Source: Clostridium sp. 26_22
GTDB taxonomy: Bacteria > Bacillota > Clostridia > TANB77 > CAG-508
Assembly (NCBI GenBank): GCA_001916005.1
Contig: MNRP01000011.1
Coordinates: forward strand, 1 to 12,313
DNA length: 12,313 bases
Direction: 5' to 3'
In this document: positions 6,813 through 12,313 of the stretch, in pieces
How positions within the stretch are numbered: position 1 is the first letter of the stretch
How the letters are laid out: each line of letters opens with the position of its first letter
Notes under the pieces: generated by a model
Told to the model about the DNA's origin: nothing
What the model saw: the letters and a program-made list of their open reading frames with translations, nothing else
Databases searched by the model: none
Translations under genes and position numbers: made by a program

Positions 6813-7040
6813 TTATATATTTGCAATTTTTCTTATTTTATAGCAAATATATTGAACTGCACTAGGACTTAAGTTTTCCAAAGATATTAATGAATAAGAA
6901 CTCTCAGGAATAATAGTAACCAGTGCTACGTTTCGATTGCAAAACCAGAAAAATAATAATCTGCGTTTTATCGTATAATCAAAACCGTTATTGGAGCGTT
7001 CAAATTTGAACATTAGTATATAAAGTTTAAATATTTTCAT
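6813..7040 (-). CDS. Hypothetical 75-residue protein
   Basis: I do not recognise this product. The N-terminal half is basic and aromatic, with a hydrophobic patch around residues 28-33, and the C-terminal half (about 48-75) looks like a soluble helix ending in basic residues. Support for a real gene: an extended -10 promoter upstream (7086-7094), a GGAGA site 12 nt before the ATG, and a terminator right after the stop. Against it: codons such as CGC, CGA, ACG and CTG are used, which the neighbouring genes avoid, and the site spacing is long. It may be a recently acquired small gene or a chance frame. It diverges from hrcA. Confidence 0.4.
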   Translation of the reverse strand: MKIFKLYILMFKFERSNNGFDYTIKRRLLFFWFCNRNVALVTIIPESSYSLISLENLSPSAVQYICYKIRKIANI

Positions 7041-7085
7041 GATGTCAATGTTCTCCTTTTTCTATTCTATATTTTTAGCTTATGT

Positions 7086-7094
7086 ATTATATCA
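7086..7094 (-). promoter_or_regulatory. Extended -10 promoter, - strand
   Basis: On the - strand TGATATAAT (7094 to 7086) is a perfect TGnTATAAT extended -10. No good -35 lies 17 bp upstream, which extended -10 promoters tolerate. Transcription would start about 40 nt before the 75-codon frame. Confidence 0.5.
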
Positions 7095-7151
7095 TATAAA
7101 ATTCAATTGTATAGATAAAAAAACAAAATTCACAAAAAATTCACAAAAAAA

Positions 7152-7178
7152 TTAGCACAATGTATTGACAAGTGCTAA
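7152..7178. promoter_or_regulatory. CIRCE operator 1 (HrcA site)
   Basis: TTAGCACAA, 9 nt, AAGTGCTAA: same spacing as the CIRCE consensus TTAGCACTC-N9-GAGTGCTAA, differing only in the inner bases of each arm. The arms remain perfectly complementary through the outer 7 bp. The spacer and inner base of the right arm contain the -35 hexamer of the operon promoter, so HrcA binding here should block RNA polymerase directly. Confidence 0.85.
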
Positions 7179-7193
7179 AAAAGATTATAATAT
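7165..7193 (+). promoter_or_regulatory. Promoter of the hrcA-grpE-dnaK-dnaJ operon
   Basis: A consensus -35 TTGACA (7165-7170) lies inside CIRCE 1. TATAAT (7186-7191) follows after 15 bp, and TAATAT (7188-7193) after 17 bp; either could be the -10. The transcription start should fall near 7199, just before CIRCE 2, giving a leader of about 45 nt. Confidence 0.75.
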
Positions 7194-7202
7194 ATATAAA
7201 GA

Positions 7203-7229
7203 TTAGCAATCAAACATAATGAGTGCTAA
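7203..7229. promoter_or_regulatory. CIRCE operator 2 (HrcA site)
   Basis: TTAGCAATC, 9 nt, GAGTGCTAA: the right arm is perfect and the left arm has a single change from the CIRCE consensus. It lies at the transcription start or in the early leader and ends 1 nt before the hrcA ribosome binding site, the usual CIRCE position in Firmicutes. Confidence 0.92.
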
Positions 7230-7242
7230 AAGAGGTGAGAAA

Positions 7243-8253
7243 ATGCTAGATGATAGAAAAAAGAAAGTATTAAAAGCAATAGTAGAAGAATATATCAATA
7301 CAGCAGAACCAGTTGGTTCAGTAGCCTTGACACAAAATGAAGACTTGAAGTATAGTAGTGCGACAATAAGAAATGAAATGGCAGACTTAGAAAAAGCAGG
7401 TTACTTAGAAAAAACACATACATCAAGTGGAAGAATACCATCAGAAAAAGGCTATAGATACTATGTAGATGAATTACTAAAAGATGATAATATCAGCTTA
7501 GAGGAAATCAAATACATAAGTGATAAATTAGAAACAAAAGTAAATGAAATCGAAGATTTAACAAAAATTGCAACAACAACAATATCAGAAATTACACATT
7601 ATACAACACTTGCAATAGGACCAAGTACACAGGATTTGTTAATAGAAGAAATAAAATTCGTACTATTAGGCCCAAGAATGTTAATGGCAATAATTCTTAC
7701 AAATACAGGAATGGTAAAAGAAACAATAATAAAATTTGATGAGGACATAACAGACAAACAAGTCGAAACAATAAATTATATGTTCAACAAAAAATTAAAA
7801 GGTCAACCATTAGAAATTATAGATGCTCCATTAGAGGAATATTTGATTAATGAAATGAAATACAGTGTAAAGGTAATAAAACCAATAATAGAACAAATAA
7901 AAAAAGTAATTTCAAAAGATAGACAAATATATTTAGAAGGAGCAAATAAATCCTTTGACTTACCAGAATTTAATAGTTTAGCAGTTGCAAAAAACTTCGT
8001 TAATATAATAGATGAAAAAGAATTAATGACAGATATATTAAATTCAGGATTCGCAAAAGATATAAATGTTTATATAGGCGATGAAAATGAAAAAGAAGAA
8101 TTAAAAGACTTTAGTGTAATAACCTTTAAACATAAAGTTGGAGACAAAGATATGGGAACAATAGGAATTATAGGACCAAAAAGAATGGATTACTCAAAAG
8201 TCATTTCAGTTATGAAATATATAAACAAAAAATTAAAAGATAAAGGAATATAA
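7243..8253 (+). CDS. hrcA: Heat-inducible transcription repressor HrcA
   Basis: DNA-binding repressor of class I heat-shock genes (336 residues). It binds CIRCE, and its activity depends on the GroEL chaperonin in related bacteria. The N-terminal winged helix spans about residues 1-75, with the recognition region YSSATIRNEMADLE (37-50) and the wing SSGRIPSEKGYRYYVDE (61-77). The rest is the GAF-like dimerisation domain. The ATG at 7243 is chosen because AGAGGTGAG lies just upstream; an in-frame ATG at 7219 falls inside CIRCE 2 and has no ribosome binding site. It is the first gene of the operon, so its own level is under feedback control by the two CIRCE sites. grpE follows after 16 nt. Confidence 0.96.
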   Translation: MLDDRKKKVLKAIVEEYINTAEPVGSVALTQNEDLKYSSATIRNEMADLEKAGYLEKTHTSSGRIPSEKGYRYYVDELLKDDNISLEEIKYISDKLETKVNEIEDLTKIATTTISEITHYTTLAIGPSTQDLLIEEIKFVLLGPRMLMAIILTNTGMVKETIIKFDEDITDKQVETINYMFNKKLKGQPLEIIDAPLEEYLINEMKYSVKVIKPIIEQIKKVISKDRQIYLEGANKSFDLPEFNSLAVAKNFVNIIDEKELMTDILNSGFAKDINVYIGDENEKEELKDFSVITFKHKVGDKDMGTIGIIGPKRMDYSKVISVMKYINKKLKDKGI

Positions 8254-8269
8254 AGAAAGAGGCGATAAA

Positions 8270-8764
8270 ATGGCAGAAAATGAAAAAAATGAAAATGTAG
8301 AAGAAACAAAAGAAGTAAAAGAAAAAAATGAATTACAACAGAAACAACAAGAATTAGATGACTTAACAGATAGATACAAAAGAATATTAGCTGAATTTGA
8401 AAATCATAAAAAAAGAAGTCAAAAAGAAAGAGAAGGATTATATAATTCGATATTAGGTGATGTTGTAGAAGTAATGCTTCCAATATTAGACAATCTAGAA
8501 AATGCAGCTAAAGTTCAAACAGAAGATGAAAATTACAAAAAAGGAATTGAACTTGTATTAAAACAATTTCAAGATGTACTTAAATCAAAAGGCGTAGAAG
8601 AAATCAAAACAGTTGGAGAAACTTTTGATCCAGAGTTACATGAAGCAGTTAGCAGTGTACAAGATGATACAAAAGGTGAAAAAGAAATTGTTCAAGAATA
8701 TAGAAAAGGCTACAAATTAGGACATAAAGTTATTAGACATTCTATGGTAGTAGTCGCAAATTAG
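8270..8764 (+). CDS. grpE: Nucleotide exchange factor GrpE
   Basis: Cytosolic co-chaperone that releases ADP from DnaK (164 residues). The N-terminal part to about residue 60 is charged and contains the long coiled coil through which GrpE dimerises. The C-terminal beta domain carries the family signature: GETFDPELHEAV (about 117-128), then EIVQEYRKGY and the final IRHSMVVV. Length is slightly short but normal for Clostridia, the difference lying in the acidic N-terminus. An AAAGAGG site lies 6 nt before the ATG. It is 16 nt downstream of hrcA, and 140 nt of non-coding DNA with a hairpin pair separates it from dnaK. Confidence 0.96.
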   Translation: MAENEKNENVEETKEVKEKNELQQKQQELDDLTDRYKRILAEFENHKKRSQKEREGLYNSILGDVVEVMLPILDNLENAAKVQTEDENYKKGIELVLKQFQDVLKSKGVEEIKTVGETFDPELHEAVSSVQDDTKGEKEIVQEYRKGYKLGHKVIRHSMVVVAN

Positions 8765-8780
8765 TTATTAATTTTGTTAA

Positions 8781-8886
8781 AAGTTGTCAAGTGGGACGGG
8801 GAATATTGACAACTTATGATTAGAAAAATATATTTATAAAATTTTAAAAAATTAAAAGGTGTCAAAAAAGTCCGTCCCTTTTGACA
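8781..8886. repeat. REP-like pair of mirrored hairpins between grpE and dnaK
   Basis: Two hairpin modules lie in opposite orientation. Module 1: arms AAGTTGTCAA/TTGACAACTT (8781-8790/8806-8815), a perfect 10-bp stem with GGGACGG in the loop. Module 2: arms TGTCAAAA/TTTTGACA (8860-8867/8879-8886), a perfect 8-bp stem with CCGTCCC in the loop. The modules are also complementary to each other (8785-8799 with 8872-8886, 13 of 15), so the loops could pair or the whole could fold as one long hairpin. GTGTCAAA...CCGTCCC palindromes recur, from memory, in Clostridia near IS200-like REP transposases. The GC-rich loops stand out in this AT-rich DNA. The element ends 4 nt before the dnaK ribosome binding site. 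Confidence 0.7.
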
Positions 8887-8904
8887 GAAGAAAGGATGAT
8901 AAAA

Positions 8905-10764
8905 ATGGGAAAAATTATAGGAATTGACTTAGGAACAACAAACTCATGTGTAGCAGTTATGGAAGGAGGAGAACCAGTAGTAATACCAAATGCTGAAGGT
9001 AATAGAACAACACCATCAGTAGTTGCTTTCTCAAAAAATGGAGAAAGATTAGTAGGACAAATAGCAAAACGTCAAGCAGTTACAAATCCAGATAATACTG
9101 TTATATCAATAAAAAGAAAAATGGGTACAGCTGAAAAAGTTAAAATAGAAGGAGATAGCTTTACACCACAAGAAATATCAGCAATGATATTACAAAAATT
9201 AAAAGCAGATGCTGAAAATTATTTAGGACAAAAAGTAACTCAAGCAGTTATTACAGTTCCAGCTTACTTCAATGATAGCCAAAGACAAGCAACAAAAGAT
9301 GCTGGTAAAATTGCAGGACTTGAAGTATTAAGAATTATAAATGAACCAACAGCAGCAGCTTTAGCTTATGGAATGGACAAAGAACAAGATCAAAAAATAT
9401 TAATATATGACTTAGGTGGTGGAACATTCGATGTTTCTATACTAGATATTGGTGATGGAGTATTCGAAGTTTTATCAACAAGTGGTAATACACATTTAGG
9501 TGGAGATGATTTTGATAACAAAATTATAGATTACCTAGTAGATGAATTCAAAAAATCAAATGGAATTGATTTAAAATCAGATAAAATGGCAATGCAAAGA
9601 TTAAAAGAAGCAGCAGAAAAAGCTAAAATAGAATTATCAGGTGTTCAACAAACACAAATCAACTTACCATTTATTACAGCAGATGCAACAGGACCAAAAC
9701 ACTTAGATGTAACATTAACAAGATCTAAATTTGAAGAATTAATTCATGATTTAGTAGAAGCAACAGCTGGACCAGTTAACCAAGCATTAAAAGATGCAGG
9801 ATTAACAGCAAATGATATTCATAAAGTATTATTAGTTGGTGGTTCTACAAGAGTTCCAGCAGTACAAGAAATGGTTAAGAGAATAACAGGAAAAGAACCA
9901 GATAAAGGAATAAACCCAGATGAATGTGTTGCAATTGGTGCATCAATTCAAGGTGGTGTATTATCTGGAGATGTTAAAGACTTAGTATTATTAGATGTAA
10001 CACCATTATCATTAGGTATTGAAACATATGGTGGAGTATTTACAAAATTAATCGAAAGAAATACAACAATACCAACTAAAAAATCACAAATATTCTCAAC
10101 AGCTGCAGATGGTCAAACATCAGTAGAAGTTCACGTATTACAAGGTGAAAGAGAAATGGCTGCATATAATAAAACATTAGGAAGATTCCAATTAACAGGA
10201 ATTCCAGCAGCACCAAGAGGAGTACCTCAAATTGAAGTAACATTTGATATTGATGCAAACGGTATAGTTCATGTATCTGCAAAAGATATGGCAACAGGAA
10301 ACAGCCAAGATGTTTCAATCACAGCATCAACAAACTTAACTGATGAAGATATTGATAAAGCTGTTAAAGATGCAGAAGCACATGCTGAAGAAGACAAAAA
10401 GAAGAAAGAAGAAATCGAAGTTAAAAATAATGCAGAAAGCTTAGTATACAACAGTGAAAAAACATTAAAAGACTTAGGAGATAAAATCAGTGGAGAAGAA
10501 AAAGCAAAAGTTGAAACAGAAATAGACAATACTAAAAAAGCATTAGAAACAAATGACACTGAAAAAATCAAAGAAGCAACAGAAAAATTAACAAAAGTAT
10601 TCTATGATATGTCAGAACAACTATACAAAAATGCAAATCCAAACGGAGCACAAGGAGCTGGAGTAGATCCAAATGCAGCAGGAGCTGGAACAGATAATGG
10701 TGCAAACGGAGATAATGGAAACGTATATGATGCAGACTACAAAGTAGAAGATGACAATAAATAA
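8905..10764 (+). CDS. dnaK: Chaperone protein DnaK (Hsp70)
   Basis: ATP-driven cytosolic chaperone of 619 residues that binds exposed hydrophobic segments of client proteins together with DnaJ and GrpE. The nucleotide-binding domain shows GIDLGTTNS (6-14), NEPTAAALAYG (146-156) and DLGGGTFD (169-176). The interdomain linker VLLDVTPLSLG is at 361-371, the beta substrate domain spans about 372-475 and the helical lid follows to about 575. The tail is rich in Gly, Ala and Asn. The nucleotide-binding domain appears to lack the roughly 24-residue insertion of proteobacterial DnaK, as is usual in Firmicutes. The ATG at 8905 is chosen because AAAGG (8891-8895) lies 9 nt upstream; in-frame TTG (8881) and ATG (8896) codons overlap the hairpin or that site. 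Confidence 0.98.
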   Translation: MGKIIGIDLGTTNSCVAVMEGGEPVVIPNAEGNRTTPSVVAFSKNGERLVGQIAKRQAVTNPDNTVISIKRKMGTAEKVKIEGDSFTPQEISAMILQKLKADAENYLGQKVTQAVITVPAYFNDSQRQATKDAGKIAGLEVLRIINEPTAAALAYGMDKEQDQKILIYDLGGGTFDVSILDIGDGVFEVLSTSGNTHLGGDDFDNKIIDYLVDEFKKSNGIDLKSDKMAMQRLKEAAEKAKIELSGVQQTQINLPFITADATGPKHLDVTLTRSKFEELIHDLVEATAGPVNQALKDAGLTANDIHKVLLVGGSTRVPAVQEMVKRITGKEPDKGINPDECVAIGASIQGGVLSGDVKDLVLLDVTPLSLGIETYGGVFTKLIERNTTIPTKKSQIFSTAADGQTSVEVHVLQGEREMAAYNKTLGRFQLTGIPAAPRGVPQIEVTFDIDANGIVHVSAKDMATGNSQDVSITASTNLTDEDIDKAVKDAEAHAEEDKKKKEEIEVKNNAESLVYNSEKTLKDLGDKISGEEKAKVETEIDNTKKALETNDTEKIKEATEKLTKVFYDMSEQLYKNANPNGAQGAGVDPNAAGAGTDNGANGDNGNVYDADYKVEDDNK

Positions 10765-10776
10765 TTAAAATAGTAA

Positions 10777-10811
10777 TATATGGAAAAGGGGATTCCCCTT
10801 TTTTCCATATA
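10777..10811 (+). terminator. GC-cored hairpin between dnaK and dnaJ
   Basis: TATATGGAAAAGGGG pairs with the right arm ending TTCCATATA, with two extra T forming a bulge and an ATT loop. It fills most of the 66-nt gap. A run of T (10815-10819) begins 3 nt after the stem, which is weak for a full terminator. It may partly stop transcription or protect the 3' end of dnaK mRNA, giving more DnaK than DnaJ. Confidence 0.6.
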
Positions 10812-10830
10812 AATATTTTTGGAGGAAAAG

Positions 10831-11988
10831 ATGGCAGAAAAAAGAGATTATTATGAAGTATTGGGAGTAAGTAAAACTGCAACAGATGATGAACTAAAAA
10901 AAGCTTACAGAAAGATGGCAAAAAAATATCATCCAGATGCAAACCCAGATAATAAAGAAGAAGCAGAAAAGAAATTTAAAGAAGTAAATGAAGCATATGA
11001 AACTCTTTCAAACCCTCAAAAAAGAAGAATGTATGACCAATTTGGAACAGCAGATCCACAAGGTTTTGGCGGTGGTCAAGGACCATTTGGTGGTGGATAT
11101 TCATATTCAACATCAGGATTTGATGGCTTTGGTGACTTCGGTGATTTAGGAGATATATTCTCATCATTTTTTGGAGGAGGTTTTGGAGGTAGACAATCTG
11201 CTAGAAAAAACAACGGACCAAGAAAAGGTGCTGATTTAAATCTTAATATGGACATTACATTTGAAGAAGCATTTTTAGGAGTAGAAAAAGAAGTAGTAAT
11301 TACAAGAAATGAAACTTGTGATGTATGCCATGGAACTGGTGCAAAACCAGGAACTAATCCAATGAAATGCCCTGATTGTCATGGAACTGGTCAAGTGACA
11401 CAAGTACAAAATACAATATTAGGCCAAGTTCAAACCACTAGAACATGTAGCAAATGCCATGGAACTGGAGAAGTTATTACAGATGTATGTGATAATTGCA
11501 AAGGTAAAGGAACTGTAAGAAAACAACCAAAAATAAAAGTGAAAATACCAGCAGGAATAGATGATAATCAAACAGTAGTATTAAGAGGGGAAGGAGAACC
11601 TGGAACAAAAGGTGGACCTAAAGGAGACTTATATATTACACTTAGAATAAAGAAACATAGTATTTATACAAGAAAAGGAAATAATGTTTTATGTGATATT
11701 CCAATTACAATAACACAAGCAACATTAGGAGCAGAGTTAGAAATTCCTATGGTAGATGGAAGTAAAGAAACATATAGAATACCAGAAGGAACACAAACTG
11801 GTACTAAATTTACAATAAGAAATAAAGGTTTCAAATATGTAAATTCTAGTTCAGAGGGAGATTTTGTATTTACAGTACAAGTTCAAACTCCAAAGAGATT
11901 AACAAAAGAACAAAGAGATTTGTTAATGGAACTTGCAAAAACTATGAATGAACAACCTCCTATAAAAAAGAGAGGAATATTTGGATAA
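10831..11988 (+). CDS. dnaJ: Chaperone protein DnaJ (Hsp40)
   Basis: Type I J-domain co-chaperone of 385 residues that delivers clients to DnaK and stimulates its ATPase. The J domain (about 5-70) has the essential HPD at 34-36. A Gly/Phe-rich region follows (about 78-120). Four CxxCxGxG zinc repeats are intact: C163/C166, C180/C183, C206/C209 and C220/C223. The C-terminal client-binding domains run to about 370. The ATG at 10831 is chosen because GGAGG (10821-10825) lies 5 nt before it; the in-frame TTG at 10819 overlaps that site. It is the last gene of the heat-shock operon. No prmA follows here; a terminator and a convergent gene do. Confidence 0.98.
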   Translation: MAEKRDYYEVLGVSKTATDDELKKAYRKMAKKYHPDANPDNKEEAEKKFKEVNEAYETLSNPQKRRMYDQFGTADPQGFGGGQGPFGGGYSYSTSGFDGFGDFGDLGDIFSSFFGGGFGGRQSARKNNGPRKGADLNLNMDITFEEAFLGVEKEVVITRNETCDVCHGTGAKPGTNPMKCPDCHGTGQVTQVQNTILGQVQTTRTCSKCHGTGEVITDVCDNCKGKGTVRKQPKIKVKIPAGIDDNQTVVLRGEGEPGTKGGPKGDLYITLRIKKHSIYTRKGNNVLCDIPITITQATLGAELEIPMVDGSKETYRIPEGTQTGTKFTIRNKGFKYVNSSSEGDFVFTVQVQTPKRLTKEQRDLLMELAKTMNEQPPIKKRGIFG

Positions 11989-11990
11989 AT

Positions 11991-12030
11991 AAAAATTGCC
12001 AAAGGTAGAGATTACCTTATGGCAATTTTT
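11991..12030. terminator. Bidirectional terminator after dnaJ
   Basis: AAAAATTGCCA with AAGGTA pairs with TACCTT and TGGCAATTTTT around a short loop, with one bulged base. A- and T-rich outer ends allow use in both directions: it ends the heat-shock operon (+) and the small XRE gene (-), whose stop codon adjoins the T-run. Confidence 0.88.
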
Positions 12031-12218
12031 TATTGTTTTAAATAGTCCAAAATATCTTCATCTGAAATATCGAGAACTTTAATTAATTTTTTTAAAGTTT
12101 TAACAGTTGTATTAGCTTCATTATGTTCTAAACGTTGTAAATGTCTCCAACTTATATCAATTTTTTCAGCCAGAAATTCTTGAGAAAAGCCTTTTTTTAA
12201 TCTATATTCTTTAATCAT
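12030..12218 (-). CDS. Small XRE-family HTH transcriptional regulator
   Basis: A DNA-binding protein of 62 residues made of a single Cro/C1-type helix-turn-helix domain. FSQEFLAEKI (11-20) forms the second helix and SWRHLQRLEHNE (23-34) the recognition helix, followed by TTVKTLKKLIKVLDI (37-51), the usual fourth helix. No effector domain is present. I choose ATG 12218 because AAAGGA (12231-12236) lies 12 nt upstream. ATG 12230 directly abuts that site, and ATG 12260 has no site and falls in an inverted repeat. Small regulators of this type often control their own gene or sit in mobile or toxin-antitoxin contexts; here no partner is visible within the window. Its target is unknown. Confidence 0.8.
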   Translation of the reverse strand: MIKEYRLKKGFSQEFLAEKIDISWRHLQRLEHNEANTTVKTLKKLIKVLDISDEDILDYLKQ

Positions 12219-12239
12219 ATAAAATTCCATTCCTTTCTC

Positions 12240-12286
12240 GCTTCGCTCAAAGGCACACATAGAAATGAAAGCCTTGAGCTCGAAGC
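12240..12286. repeat. Inverted repeat in the leader of the XRE gene
   Basis: Arms 12240-12254 and 12271-12286 pair over GCTTCG/CGAAGC and CTCAA-GGC/GCC-TTGAG, with two small bulges and a 16-nt spacer. It is markedly GC-richer than its surroundings and lies just before the AAAGGA site of the XRE gene. Another CTCAAGG sits at the window edge (12307-12313), so the repeat may continue outside. It could be an operator for the regulator, an RNA hairpin or an intergenic palindrome. Confidence 0.6.
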
Positions 12287-12313
12287 ATTTTCGTTATATA
12301 ATATATCTCAAGG

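Noticed and set aside
7219..7242. Upstream in-frame ATG for hrcA
   Set aside because: It lies inside CIRCE 2 and has no ribosome binding site, whereas the ATG at 7243 has AGAGGTGAG just before it.
8190..8483. 97-codon - strand frame antisense to hrcA and grpE
   Set aside because: The product is a low-complexity run of Phe, Leu and His caused by AAA/GAA-rich coding on the other strand; grpE is certain.
10568..10942. 124-codon - strand frame across the dnaK end and dnaJ start
   Set aside because: It is antisense to two certain genes, low in complexity and without a ribosome binding site or known domain.
1..12313. tRNA, rRNA, CRISPR arrays or transposase genes
   Set aside because: No cloverleaf, rRNA core motif, regularly spaced repeat or transposase domain was seen; the repeats found are single palindromic elements.

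Overview
The window is AT-rich, coding-dense DNA from a low-GC Firmicute, most likely a member of the Clostridia. The evidence is the hrcA-grpE-dnaK-dnaJ order under CIRCE operators, strong GGAGG-type ribosome binding sites, A/T-ending codons with AGA for arginine, the DUF951 and DUF1653 families, and a GltX carrying the N-terminal extension typical of gut Clostridia. The standard bacterial code fits every gene. The species cannot be named from the sequence alone.

Left block (1-3340, + strand): gltX is followed closely by a 65-residue DUF951 protein. Next comes a two-gene Fic toxin-antitoxin module, a VbhA-like antitoxin and a Fic-domain protein joined by a 1-nt overlap. After that a two-helix, cysteine-flanked membrane protein stands alone behind a good AC-N16-CATANNNTA match, the form of a mother-cell sporulation (SigK/SigE) promoter. 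A bidirectional terminator closes the block.

Middle block (3345-5589, - strand): a clear housekeeping promoter (TTGATA-17-TATAAT) drives DUF1653, serS and engB, so one transcript carries a tRNA synthetase and a ribosome-assembly GTPase. Between this operon and the next + strand gene lies a 243-bp nested inverted repeat (5622-5864) with outer arms matching at 52 of 55 positions. It ends just before the ribosome binding site of a small cation-exchanger-like (CaCA) membrane protein.

Spacer (6726-7151): it holds a strong bidirectional terminator hairpin and a possible 75-codon - strand gene of unknown function with its own extended -10 promoter.

Right block (7152-11988, + strand): the class I heat-shock operon hrcA-grpE-dnaK-dnaJ. 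Two CIRCE operators flank the promoter. HrcA represses the operon, and DnaK, DnaJ and GrpE form the chaperone cycle. A REP-like pair of mirrored hairpins sits between grpE and dnaK, and a GC-rich hairpin lies between dnaK and dnaJ. A terminator shared with a convergent small XRE regulator closes the block. The leader of that regulator contains another inverted repeat.

The best leads are the Fic module, where both partners of the known inhibitory Glu-Arg contact appear to be lost together, the long nested hairpin at 5622-5864, the hairpin pair inside the dnaK operon, and the paired CIRCE sites.
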